A DNA stretch of 8,585 bases from Crocinitomicaceae bacterium (GTDB lineage: Bacteria > Bacteroidota > Bacteroidia > Flavobacteriales_D > Crocinitomicaceae). The stretch spans positions 1-8,585 of the forward strand of contig DQTF01000158.1 in assembly GCA_015662935.1 (NCBI GenBank). The letters run 5' to 3'. Below the pieces are notes generated by a model. It was not told the origin of the DNA. It saw nothing but the letters and a program-made list of their open reading frames with translations, and searched no databases. Position numbers and translations under genes: made by a program. Below, piece after piece: positions 1 through 7,070 of this stretch; the first letter of the stretch is position 1; each line of letters begins with the position of its first letter.

Positions 1-252
1 ATGGTGCAAATGGATGGAGATGCTTCGCGCTATCCTTGGAGTAAAGATTTATTAAATCCACACGTTCCAGAATTTGCATTGCACACAATAATCAGAGGTT
101 ACGGTTGGGTAACCAACAAAGGTGCGGCTGCTTATCAAATGGATATGAAGCAATACGTTGATCAGTCATTCTCAGATGAAGATTTAGAATCAGAAATGAA
201 AAAAGGGCATGCATTCTTAACAGAAATTTATGCAGCTTACAAAGAACTTTAA
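1..252 (+). CDS. C-terminal part of an unrecognised protein (5' end outside the window)
   Basis: An open frame runs from the first base of the window to a TAA stop at 250-252 and gives 83 residues. The frame is open at the window edge, so the ATG at base 1 may be an internal methionine. The fragment is hydrophilic, with a Trp/Gly-rich stretch (RGYGWVTNKGAAAYQMD, about residues 33-48) and an acidic C-terminal helix (residues 58-83) rich in Asp, Glu and Lys. There is no membrane segment and no cysteine. I do not recognise the family, and no catalytic motif can be named from the fragment. The glycosyltransferase gene starts only 12 bp downstream on the same strand, so the two are probably co-transcribed. 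A role linked to envelope sugars would be a guess from position only. Confidence 0.75.
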   Translation: MVQMDGDASRYPWSKDLLNPHVPEFALHTIIRGYGWVTNKGAAAYQMDMKQYVDQSFSDEDLESEMKKGHAFLTEIYAAYKEL

Positions 253-264
253 TTTTACCTTTGA

Positions 265-1251
265 ATGATGAAAGTTTTAGTTGTTAGGTTTAGTTCTATA
301 GGTGATGTTGTTCTTACAACCCCTGTTTTAAGAGGGCTGAAAGAGCAATTGAAGGAGGTAGAAATTCATTACTTGACCAAGACGCAATTTACTGGAATTT
401 TAGAACACAATCCAAGAATTGATAAGATTTACACAATGGACAAACACATTGATGAGCTTATTCCGGATTTAAAAAAGGAGCAATACGACTTCATCATTGA
501 TTTGCACAATAATCTTCGAACAAAATCGCTAAAATCAAAATTAAAAAGACCTTCTCAAGCATTCAACAAGTTAAATTGGAAGAAATGGCTTTTGGTGAAA
601 TTCAAAATGAATCGCTTGCCTAAAATTCACATTGTCGAGCGTTATTTTGATACGGTAGCATCATTAAACGTAAAGAACGACCATCTTCCTTGTGAGTATT
701 TTATTTCGAAGAATGATGAAGTGGACGTCTTCGAGAAACTTGATGTAGCACCGAAAAAATTTGTCGCAATTGCAATTGGTGCGCAATTCAAGACTAAGAA
801 AATGCCTAAAGAATTATTGGTCAAAATCATTTCTCAATTAAAAGAACCCGTTGTTTTGTTAGGTGGAGAAATGGATGCTGATTTTGCCATTGAACTGATT
901 GATGCGCTTCCGAATTCTGCCATAAAAAATGCGTGTGGAGGATTTAACCTTAGTGAATCGGCAAGTATTGTGAAGCAATGCAAACGTCTAATCACCAATG
1001 ATACCGGAATGATGCACATCGCCAGTTGTTTTGGTGTGCACATAGATTCTGTGTGGGGCAACACCGTTCCAGACTTAGGAATGTATCCTTATTATCCAGC
1101 TGATAATGAGAAATTTCGCATCCACGAAGTAAAGGGATTGAAGTGCAGACCCTGTTCTAAAATCGGTTTTCAAGAATGTCCGAAAAAGCATTTTGATTGT
1201 ATGATGAAACAGAATGTAGATGAGATTACAGGAAAAACTACTCTCCCATAA
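265..1251 (+). CDS. Glycosyltransferase family 9 (ADP-heptose:LPS heptosyltransferase-like)
   Basis: This 328-residue protein is the usual length for a GT-B fold family 9 glycosyltransferase, the group that adds heptose or related sugars to the lipopolysaccharide core at the cytoplasmic face of the inner membrane. The N-terminus VLVVRFSSIGDVVLTTPVLR (residues 4-23) is the family signature, with the conserved Gly13-Asp14. A second signature, TNDTGMMHIAS at about 244-254, is the usual donor-nucleotide site. Near the C-terminus four cysteines (C294, C297, C305, C312) form the CxxC...C...C pattern often seen in Bacteroidota members; whether they bind a metal is unknown. Two adjacent ATGs (265 and 268) are possible starts; the second gives the more typical MKVLVVRFSS. 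The acceptor sugar cannot be read from the sequence, so no specific waa symbol is given. The 3' end overlaps the convergent thioesterase gene by 14 bp. Confidence 0.93.
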   Translation: MMKVLVVRFSSIGDVVLTTPVLRGLKEQLKEVEIHYLTKTQFTGILEHNPRIDKIYTMDKHIDELIPDLKKEQYDFIIDLHNNLRTKSLKSKLKRPSQAFNKLNWKKWLLVKFKMNRLPKIHIVERYFDTVASLNVKNDHLPCEYFISKNDEVDVFEKLDVAPKKFVAIAIGAQFKTKKMPKELLVKIISQLKEPVVLLGGEMDADFAIELIDALPNSAIKNACGGFNLSESASIVKQCKRLITNDTGMMHIASCFGVHIDSVWGNTVPDLGMYPYYPADNEKFRIHEVKGLKCRPCSKIGFQECPKKHFDCMMKQNVDEITGKTTLP

Positions 1252-1753
1252 ACAATTTCTTCAACTCCCCCGCATCATTAGGTTTCATTTTACCTGCGAG
1301 AATTAATCCGAGTTGTTTTCTTCTTAGTGCGCCTTCAAATCGTTGTTTTTCCAAATCAGTTTCTGGAATCAATTCTGGAACAGCAATAGGACCTCCATTT
1401 TGATCTACTGCAACAAAGGTATAGATAGCTTCATTACTTTTTACTTTTTCGCCAGTAACATTATCCTCGACAAATACATCTACAAAAATTTCCATTGATG
1501 AAGTGAAAGCTCTTGATACTTTTGCTTCTAATGTCACAATCGATGCCTCCTTAATAGGTTGTTGAAAAGAAACATTATTTACAGCAGCAGTTACAACAAC
1601 TCTTTTGCAATGACGATGAGCAGAAATACTTGAAATTACATCCATCCACGCTAATAGTTCCCCTCCAAATAGATTACCCAAGGTATTCGTATCATTAGGT
1701 AAAACCAATTTAGTTGTAATAGCCAATGTTTCTTTTGCTGTTTTTGCTTTCAT
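1238..1753 (-). CDS. Acyl-CoA thioesterase, hotdog fold (YciA/BACH type)
   Basis: The protein has 171 residues and a single hotdog domain of the cytosolic acyl-CoA hydrolase family (YciA, ACOT7/BACH), which cleaves fatty acyl-CoA to free acid and CoA. The key segment is PNDTNTLGNLFGGELLAWMD at residues 19-38. It holds the conserved Asn/Asp-rich turn, the GG and the closing Asp38, which corresponds to the catalytic acidic position of the family. The following HRHCKRVVVTAAVNNVSFQQ (46-65) is the core strand that shapes the acyl tunnel. The family works as hexamers or trimers of dimers. The C-terminal tail (about 125-171: PELIPETDLEKQRFEGALRR, then KQLGLILAGKMKP) is typical of Bacteroidota homologues. 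The start is the only ATG before the domain and lies about 17 bp from a good -7 element. Chain-length specificity cannot be inferred. The gene is probably monocistronic; its stop lies inside the end of the glycosyltransferase gene. Confidence 0.93.
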   Translation of the reverse strand: MKAKTAKETLAITTKLVLPNDTNTLGNLFGGELLAWMDVISSISAHRHCKRVVVTAAVNNVSFQQPIKEASIVTLEAKVSRAFTSSMEIFVDVFVEDNVTGEKVKSNEAIYTFVAVDQNGGPIAVPELIPETDLEKQRFEGALRRKQLGLILAGKMKPNDAGELKKLFMGE

Positions 1754-1769
1754 TTCATCGAATTTTTAG

Positions 1770-1799
1770 CAAAATTACAATTATTAATGCTTTGTGTAA
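1770..1799 (-). promoter_or_regulatory. Putative Bacteroidota-type promoter of the thioesterase gene
   Basis: Read on the minus strand, TAATTTTG at 1777-1770 matches the TAnnTTTG -7 consensus exactly. Nineteen bases upstream is TTA (1799-1797), one base off the TTG -33 consensus. The element sits 17 bp before the ATG, giving a very short leader. The + strand operon starting at 1871 must use the same gap, but I see only a poor match for it (TATTTTCG at 1832-1839, without a good -33 element). Confidence 0.5.
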
Positions 1800-1870
1800 G
1801 AAAGTGTACCTATTTTAAAACTTTTTTGTAGTATTTTCGTTACTCTTATTAGAAATTGAGACTACAGACT

Positions 1871-2869
1871 ATGAATGAGATGATGAAAAAATTAATCAGC
1901 GCCTTCCCAGAGAATATTACCGAAGCCTTATCTATTGCAAAAAAAGCGACTATCAGATCGAGTTCTACAGAGATTAAAAACATCATTATCTGCGGAATGG
2001 GCGGCTCTGGCATTGGAGGAAAACTCGTTTCTAGCTGGGTCGCAAAAGAAATTAATGTTCCTGTTGAAGGAGTCAGTGCTTATTCTTTACCACAATATGT
2101 CAATGAGAATACTTTAGTAATTGGCTCATCTTATTCTGGAAATACGGAAGAAACTTTAAGTTGTATTGAAGAAGCTATTTCTAAAAATGCACAGATAATC
2201 GGGATATGTTCAGGTGGAAAATTAAAAGAAATTTGTGCAACAAATAAGTATGATTGTGTCATTGTACCTGGTGGTAACCCTCCAAGAACGGCATTGGCAT
2301 ATTCAATTGTTCAGTTGCTAAATATTCTCTCCGAATTAAAATTGACTTCTGCAGAGCGATTGACAGAAATTGCAAAAGCAAAAGATCTCATTGTAGCAGA
2401 TGAAAAAGAAATTAAAGCAAAAGCGTTAGAATTAGCAAAATTCTTAAAAGAGCATGTTCCAATTCTTTATGCAGAAACGAAATTTGAACCCATGTTGGTT
2501 CGTGCTCGTCAGCAATTTAACGAGAATGGGAAGATGCTATGTTGGCACCATACTATTCCTGAAATGAATCACAATGAACTCGTTGGTTGGGGTGGAGGAG
2601 ACACTCGTTTTGCAACGGTATTTTTTACTTCTAAAGACATGCATCCTCGAAATGCGAAGCGATTAGAAATCTGTAAAGATGTGGTTGCAAAGAAAGGAGC
2701 AAAGCAAATGGATATTCTAGCAAAAGGGAATTCTTTCATTGAGCAAACAATTTATTTTATCAACGTTGTGGATTGGGCATCGCTGTATTTATCTGATCTA
2801 AAACAGGTTGACCCAATAGATATCGAAGTGATTGATTTCTTAAAAAGTGAATTAGCCAACTTTAATTAA
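1871..2869 (+). CDS. Bifunctional phosphoglucose/phosphomannose isomerase
   Basis: This cytoplasmic sugar-phosphate isomerase interconverts glucose-6-P or mannose-6-P with fructose-6-P, feeding glycolysis and GDP-mannose synthesis. It has 332 residues, the normal size of the short two-SIS-domain family found in archaea and Bacteroidota (C-terminal domain bact-PGI_C). The first SIS domain shows IIICGMGGSGIGGKL (38-52) and the sugar-phosphate loop SSYSGNTEET (86-95). NPPRTALAY (136-144) follows. The second half carries the hallmark RQQFNENGKM (213-222) and PEMNHNELVGW (230-240), then HPRNAKR (258-264). The Glu and His residues of these stretches are the likely proton-transfer pair. The C-terminal DPIDIEVIDFLKSEL (314-328) is the usual family ending. 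A TTG at 1856 could extend the frame by five residues, but ATG 1871 (or 1880/1883) fits the family better. It is first in a four-gene run, with lipB 5 bp downstream. Confidence 0.93.
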   Translation: MNEMMKKLISAFPENITEALSIAKKATIRSSSTEIKNIIICGMGGSGIGGKLVSSWVAKEINVPVEGVSAYSLPQYVNENTLVIGSSYSGNTEETLSCIEEAISKNAQIIGICSGGKLKEICATNKYDCVIVPGGNPPRTALAYSIVQLLNILSELKLTSAERLTEIAKAKDLIVADEKEIKAKALELAKFLKEHVPILYAETKFEPMLVRARQQFNENGKMLCWHHTIPEMNHNELVGWGGGDTRFATVFFTSKDMHPRNAKRLEICKDVVAKKGAKQMDILAKGNSFIEQTIYFINVVDWASLYLSDLKQVDPIDIEVIDFLKSELANFN

Positions 2870-2874
2870 AAGAA

Positions 2875-3567
2875 ATGCCAGAAGTTATCTACGAGAATCT
2901 AGGTCTGATTGATTACAAAGAAGCCTGGGCTTATCAAGAGAAAATTTTCAAAGCAACAGTTGATTTAAAGATTAAAATCCGAAAAGGAGAGTCAACAGAA
3001 CCGACAAAAAACTACCTTCTTTTTTGTGAACATCCGCATGTTTTTACGCTTGGAAAAAGTGGCGATAAAGAAAACTTACTGCTCAATGCAGCTGCTTTAG
3101 AAGAAAATAACGCATCATTTTATGCCATCAATAGAGGCGGAGACATTACGTATCACGGACCGGGACAATTAGTTGCTTATCCTATTTTTGATTTGGACCA
3201 TTTCTTTTCTGACATACATAAATATTTGCGTTTTTTAGAAGAGGCAGTAATTCTTACACTAGAAGAGTATGGAATTAAATCTGGGCGTGTTGATGGACTT
3301 ACTGGAGTTTGGATTGATGGTGATTTACCAACTGCTAGAAAAATTTGTGCACTAGGGGTAAAAAGCTCTCGATGGGTTACGATGCATGGAATTGGATTTA
3401 ATGTCAATTCTGATCTCAGTTATTTTTCTCACATCATTCCTTGTGGAATTCAAGATAAAGCCGTAACTTCAATGGAGAATGAATTAGGCAAGAAACTAAA
3501 CATGACAGAAGTTTCTGAGGTTTTGAAACAAAAACTTGCCACCTTGTTCGGTTACTCTTATATCTAA
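2875..3567 (+). CDS. lipB: Lipoyl(octanoyl) transferase LipB
   Basis: LipB moves the octanoyl group from octanoyl-ACP to the lipoyl domains of 2-oxoacid dehydrogenases and GcvH, the first step of de novo lipoate synthesis; LipA then inserts sulfur. The 230-residue length is normal. Visible motifs are HPHVFTLGKSG (53-63), the signature RGGDITYHGPGQLVAYP (87-103), the catalytic lysine K156 in ARKICALGVK, RWVTMHGIGFNVN (166-178), and the acyl-carrying cysteine C190 in IPCGI. Both members of the Cys/Lys dyad are present, so the enzyme should be active. The octanoyl chain forms a thioester on C190 during the reaction. The ATG lies 5 bp after the isomerase stop, with no usable ribosome-binding site beyond a purine run. 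The serine hydrolase follows after 6 bp. No lipA gene is in the window. Confidence 0.96.
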   Translation: MPEVIYENLGLIDYKEAWAYQEKIFKATVDLKIKIRKGESTEPTKNYLLFCEHPHVFTLGKSGDKENLLLNAAALEENNASFYAINRGGDITYHGPGQLVAYPIFDLDHFFSDIHKYLRFLEEAVILTLEEYGIKSGRVDGLTGVWIDGDLPTARKICALGVKSSRWVTMHGIGFNVNSDLSYFSHIIPCGIQDKAVTSMENELGKKLNMTEVSEVLKQKLATLFGYSYI

Positions 3568-3573
3568 ATTTTA

Positions 3574-4818
3574 ATGAAACTACTCCGCAAACTGCTTAAA
3601 TTTATTGGAATTGGTCTAATCGTTATTATTATTTCGATCAATTTATTTATTCTGCTTTCTGGAAGATTCTATATTTATAAAGGCATTGCTAACACCTATT
3701 TTAGGGGAGAAATTAGCCCAACGATTTATGATTTAGACGTGTTTCCGTATGCTACTTTACCTGCTTCGAGCAATGTTTCAAAATTAAATTTTCATAGCAA
3801 TTTCAACGCTTACGAGTTAAGCGTTGAGGAAAAAGATTTTATCGATGATTATCACACGAAAGCCATCCTAGTTTTTAGAAATGACACTTTACTTTTTGAA
3901 AAGTATTGGGAAAATCATTCTGCAGAGAAAGTTTCCAATTCATTCTCAATGGCAAAAACGGTGGTTGCAATTTTAGTGGGCGCAGCATTGAATGAGGGAA
4001 AAATAAAATCTCTTGATGATGCTGTTTGTGATTACCTCCCAGAATTCTGCAGCAAAAACAAAGAGACAATAAGTATTCGTGATTTATTGACAATGTCCTC
4101 AGGTTTAGATTGGACAGAAAGTGCTAAGAATCCTCTTTCTGATAATGCAGAATCGTATTATGGAGAACACCTTTATGAATTAGTCACTAAGCAATCATTA
4201 ATTACGGAACCTGGCAAAGTTTTTAATTACCAAAGTGGAAATTCTCAGTTGCTCGGCTTTATTGTCGAAAAAGCAACAGGCAAAGATTTAACTCAATATG
4301 CACAAGAAAAAATTTGGGAGAAAATTGGAGCAGAGAGCGATGCTTTTTGGAGCCTTGACACAGAAAATGGAGACGAGAAATCTTTTTGCTGCATGTATGC
4401 GAACACAAAAGATTATGGTCGTTTAGGTTTACTTCTGCTAAACAAAGGAGTGTTTAATGACCAACGAGTGATTTCTGAAAGTTATTATAATGAAATGATG
4501 AAGCCTGCTGTTTTGATGACCGAAGAAGCAATACCAAATTATAGATATGGATTACATACTTGGTTGTTCATGGATGAGAATTCACAAGTCAATTACTTTA
4601 GGGGTGTAAAAGGCCAATATATCATCACGATTCCGGATGAAGATCTTGTTATCGTAAGAATAGGCTCTAAAAAGAAAAGAAACTTTAACTTTGACAAAAA
4701 TAAGTTGGATGATCCAATTTATTTAGAAGAGAATAAATTTAGGGTAGGTCATTCGCAAGATTTTTTCCAATATTTAGAAATGGGAAGAAAAATTGCACAT
4801 CAAATTGAGTCGAAGTAA
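3574..4818 (+). CDS. Membrane-anchored serine hydrolase, beta-lactamase (class C)/PBP-like family
   Basis: The 414-residue protein has a short basic N-terminus and one hydrophobic helix (about 10-29), which should anchor it in the inner membrane with the catalytic domain in the periplasm. The domain has the serine beta-lactamase/DD-peptidase fold markers. The nucleophile motif is S125-M-A-K128 within SNSFSMAKTVVAILVGAAL. LLTMSSGLDW (171-180) is typical of the family. Y219-Q-S-G-N with SQLLGFIVEKATG supplies the catalytic tyrosine. G344-V-K-G-Q348 stands at the KTG-like third position. All three active-site elements are intact. The family includes esterases, D-amino-acid amidases and peptidases, many of which are not antibiotic resistance enzymes, so the substrate is open. 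A basic patch, SKKKRN (365-370), follows the core. It starts 6 bp after lipB, and its TAA overlaps the next ATG (TAATG), indicating translational coupling. Confidence 0.9.
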   Translation: MKLLRKLLKFIGIGLIVIIISINLFILLSGRFYIYKGIANTYFRGEISPTIYDLDVFPYATLPASSNVSKLNFHSNFNAYELSVEEKDFIDDYHTKAILVFRNDTLLFEKYWENHSAEKVSNSFSMAKTVVAILVGAALNEGKIKSLDDAVCDYLPEFCSKNKETISIRDLLTMSSGLDWTESAKNPLSDNAESYYGEHLYELVTKQSLITEPGKVFNYQSGNSQLLGFIVEKATGKDLTQYAQEKIWEKIGAESDAFWSLDTENGDEKSFCCMYANTKDYGRLGLLLLNKGVFNDQRVISESYYNEMMKPAVLMTEEAIPNYRYGLHTWLFMDENSQVNYFRGVKGQYIITIPDEDLVIVRIGSKKKRNFNFDKNKLDDPIYLEENKFRVGHSQDFFQYLEMGRKIAHQIESK

Positions 4819-5246
4819 TGCGTGAAGAGTTAGCAGGACCAAAAGTTGAAAATATAGGAGTCGCAGTAGTTGAACAATTTAATGAGTTAAATCAGAAAAT
4901 CTATAATGTTTATTTACTTAATTTAAGTGAAGCAATAATTGAAGGTGTAATGATAACAAGTAAAGGTTATGGAACCAACTTGAAAACTGGAGAAAAAATC
5001 AAGACCTCTACTTTGCGGCATTCTATTGAAGTTTTACTCCCAAATGAGGTTGCGAAAATTGAACCAATTATGGAAGATGTTTTTGGAATTGCCAACGAGT
5101 TTTGGGTAAGTTTCTGGAGTGATTCTACAGAAACAGGAGGATTGGTGATGCACGATAAGAAGTTTATTTTCGTGTCTGAATCTATTTCAGAGCAAAACAT
5201 GAAAATAATTCCTGTTCTTGGAGATAGAGGAGTACTTATCATATAG
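4818..5246 (+). CDS. Small conserved-looking protein of unknown function
   Basis: The protein has 142 residues, no signal peptide, no membrane helix and no cysteine, so it is probably cytoplasmic. The sequence suggests an all-beta domain: alternating strands such as KIYNVYLLNL (about 27-36), AIIEGVMITSKGYGT (39-53), HSIEVLLP (68-75) and KKFIFVSESI. A stretch PIMEDVFGIANEFWVSFWSD (83-102) is its most distinctive part. I have an impression that similar proteins of this length (starting MREEL.xPKVENV and containing TSKGYG) occur in other Bacteroidota, sometimes with unconvincing names, but I cannot verify this. No catalytic motif is evident. Its ATG overlaps the serine hydrolase stop by one base, so the two are translationally coupled. 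It is the last gene of the 1871-5246 operon; a promoter for the next unit lies just downstream. Confidence 0.85.
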   Translation: MREELAGPKVENIGVAVVEQFNELNQKIYNVYLLNLSEAIIEGVMITSKGYGTNLKTGEKIKTSTLRHSIEVLLPNEVAKIEPIMEDVFGIANEFWVSFWSDSTETGGLVMHDKKFIFVSESISEQNMKIIPVLGDRGVLII

Positions 5247-5303
5247 AACGAAAAGGTTGTTCACTTCATTTACTTTTCATTACGGCATTCAGTCATTAAA
5301 TTG

Positions 5304-5311
5304 TATATTTG
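5304..5311 (+). promoter_or_regulatory. Putative -7 promoter element of the lipoprotein-mrp-nfu operon
   Basis: TATATTTG matches the Bacteroidota -7 consensus TAnnTTTG exactly and lies 37 bp before the lipoprotein ATG, in an otherwise gene-free 102-bp gap (5247-5348). The -33 region 19 bp upstream (ACG at 5282-5284) is a poor match to TTG. No convincing hairpin terminator for the preceding operon is visible in the same gap, so read-through is possible. Confidence 0.55.
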
Positions 5312-5348
5312 TATAGAATCAAATTTAATTTCGTAAAAAAAAGAACAA

Positions 5349-5951
5349 ATGGTCGGAAAATCATCATGCAAATTTTTAGTTGTCATCAGTGTCTTCTGTG
5401 GTTCTGTACTATTGTCTTCTTGTGAGGATAAACCGAATATTGACGAAACTGATGTTGAAGTAAACGATGATTATTACGAGTTTCAAGATTTTAATTTAGC
5501 TCAATACGACATACCTGCAATGATTTCCTTACCAGACGAAACAGCAAATATTGGAGCATCAACGAAGCCTGAAGTTATTCATACAGAATCTGACATTAAA
5601 TGGACACTAAAAGTTGGGCAAAATTTCGAACTTGAAATCGAAGATTATGCAGATGTTACAGATTTAATTGAAGTAGAAAAAAAGGAACTAGCAGATAAAG
5701 ATTTCTATAAAATCAATTACATCATTGATGAAAAAGACTTGATTCTTTACGAAAGAACTTTAGTTGTAAAAGGAACGGATAATGCTTCTCCAACTGTTGG
5801 TGTAGAACACAAGTCATATCATGTTTATGGACAAAAAATTGTCAATGGATTGACTTATGAATTAAGTTCTAGAGAGGAAGGTTATGAAAAAATGATTATA
5901 GAGTTGATGGCAAAATCAATCAAGTCATTTAAGCCAATTAAGAAAAGCTAA
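5349..5951 (+). CDS. Predicted lipoprotein of unknown function
   Basis: The 200-residue protein has a type II signal peptide: basic start, hydrophobic core at about 9-22, and a lipobox LLSSC ending at C25, which would be lipidated. The first mature residues are acidic (Glu26, Asp27, then Lys28). In some Bacteroidota, acidic residues directly after the lipid cysteine favour export to the cell surface, so surface exposure is possible but not shown. The mature part is acidic and mainly beta-like, with a region around 71-160 of charged alternating strands (for example KWTLKVGQNFELEIEDYADV and KDLILYERTLVVKG). I recognise no domain. The only cysteines are at 7, 17 and 25, so the mature chain lacks disulfides. 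It precedes mrp by 24 bp and is the first gene after a clear promoter box, so it is likely co-transcribed with mrp and nfu, though a functional link is not obvious. Confidence 0.85.
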   Translation: MVGKSSCKFLVVISVFCGSVLLSSCEDKPNIDETDVEVNDDYYEFQDFNLAQYDIPAMISLPDETANIGASTKPEVIHTESDIKWTLKVGQNFELEIEDYADVTDLIEVEKKELADKDFYKINYIIDEKDLILYERTLVVKGTDNASPTVGVEHKSYHVYGQKIVNGLTYELSSREEGYEKMIIELMAKSIKSFKPIKKS

Positions 5952-5975
5952 TACCGATCAATCGATCAAAACATC

Positions 5976-7070
5976 ATGGAATTAACACGCGAAAATGTCT
6001 TAGAAGTACTGGGTGCTATTATTGAACCGGACTTAAAAAAAGACATCGTTTCTGCTAATTTAGTAGAGAATATCGACATTGAGAATAATCAATTGTCCCT
6101 TAAAGTTTACATTTCTAACCCTGCATTGCATGCTCGTAAGAGAATGACAGAGGCAATTGATTTTAACATCAAACGAAAGTTTTCGGATGTAGAATTGAAC
6201 ATAGATGTCAAAGGAATGCCTGCAGAAGCGAAAGCAGCACATAGAAAAATTCTTCCACAGGTTCAAAATATTATTGCGATTGCTTCTGGTAAAGGAGGAG
6301 TCGGGAAATCCACGATTACAGCTAATCTTGCTGGAGGTTTGCAAAAAGCAGGTTATAAAGTGGGAATTGTAGATGCAGACATTTATGGACCTTCAATGCC
6401 AACTATGTTTGATGTGGTGGGAGACAAACCAACGATGATTGATGTGGATGGAACGCCAAAAATTAATCCTGTTGTTAATTATGGAATTAAACTTCTTTCA
6501 ATAGGATTCTTTACAGAGCAAGATAACGCTGTGGTCTGGAGAGGTCCAATGGCTGCAAAAGCAATGACGCAAATGTTTACGGATGCAGAATGGGGAGAGT
6601 TAGATTATTTGTTAATTGACCTTCCTCCTGGAACTGGAGATATTCATTTGTCACTAGTACAGACCGTTCCTTTAGATGGAGCAGTGATTGTCAGCACACC
6701 GCAAGAAGTTGCATTAGCAGATGCCAGAAGAGGAGTAAACATGTTCCAAATGGATACGATTAACGTGCCCGTTGTTGGAATAGTTGAAAACATGGCTTGG
6801 TTTACGCCTGCAGAATTACCAGAAAATAAATATTACATCTTCGGTAGAGATGGAGCAAAGAATTTGGCACATGGAATGGAGGTTCCTTTCTTAGGACATA
6901 TTCCACTAGTGCAAGGAGTCCGAGAAGCAGGAGATGCGGGTCGACCAGCCGTTTTTCAAGACAACACACCGACAGCACAAGCTTTTGAAGATTTAGTTCG
7001 TATCTTTGTCAAAGAAGTTGAAGTTGTCAAAGCTAAAAAACAAACGAAAAAAGTGGTACATGCCAATTAA
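5976..7070 (+). CDS. Mrp/ApbC-type P-loop ATPase (Fe-S cluster carrier family) with N-terminal DUF59 domain
   Basis: This cytoplasmic ATPase of the Mrp/NBP35 group normally carries or transfers iron-sulfur clusters to target proteins. Residues 1-90 form a DUF59 (MIP18-like) domain; the MinD/ParA-like ATPase follows. Visible motifs are the deviant Walker A SGKGGVGKST (104-113), switch I VDADIYGPSMP (132-142) and Walker B/switch II LLIDLPPGTGD (212-222), all intact. PQEVALADARRGVNMF (242-257) and VGIVENMAWF (267-276) are typical. The CxxC that usually follows the ENM segment and bridges the cluster at the dimer interface is missing: the segment reads FTPAELPENKYYIFGRDG (276-293). The whole 364-residue chain contains no cysteine at all. 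I believe the FTPAELPENKYYIFG form is common in Bacteroidota, so this is a lineage form rather than a broken gene. The C-terminal tail (350-364) is Lys-rich. The nfu start codon lies inside its last codons. Confidence 0.94.
   Translation: MELTRENVLEVLGAIIEPDLKKDIVSANLVENIDIENNQLSLKVYISNPALHARKRMTEAIDFNIKRKFSDVELNIDVKGMPAEAKAAHRKILPQVQNIIAIASGKGGVGKSTITANLAGGLQKAGYKVGIVDADIYGPSMPTMFDVVGDKPTMIDVDGTPKINPVVNYGIKLLSIGFFTEQDNAVVWRGPMAAKAMTQMFTDAEWGELDYLLIDLPPGTGDIHLSLVQTVPLDGAVIVSTPQEVALADARRGVNMFQMDTINVPVVGIVENMAWFTPAELPENKYYIFGRDGAKNLAHGMEVPFLGHIPLVQGVREAGDAGRPAVFQDNTPTAQAFEDLVRIFVKEVEVVKAKKQTKKVVHAN

Noticed and set aside
642..1064. Two minus-strand frames of 62 and 76 residues within the glycosyltransferase gene
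   Set aside because: They run antisense to conserved coding sequence and have no domain or promoter.
1856..1870. TTG start extending the isomerase by five residues
   Set aside because: An ATG lies at 1871, the family begins near that point, and no ribosome-binding site favours the TTG.
3574..4818. Serine hydrolase as an antibiotic resistance beta-lactamase
   Set aside because: The fold family includes many esterases and peptidases, the third motif is not KTG, the protein is membrane-anchored, and it sits in a housekeeping operon; no ground for a resistance call.
4967..5242. 91-residue open frame on the minus strand inside the unknown small gene
   Set aside because: It is antisense to a well-coupled operon gene and shows no start signal or family resemblance.
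6060..6344. 94-residue open frame on the minus strand inside mrp
   Set aside because: It is antisense to the DUF59 and Walker A coding region of a clear gene, has no recognisable domain and no promoter; a shadow frame.
7006..7059. Upstream ATG that would give Nfu an 18-residue Lys-rich leader
   Set aside because: The added part is encoded entirely within mrp, is low in complexity and is not part of the NifU family domain; ATG 7060 is the natural start.
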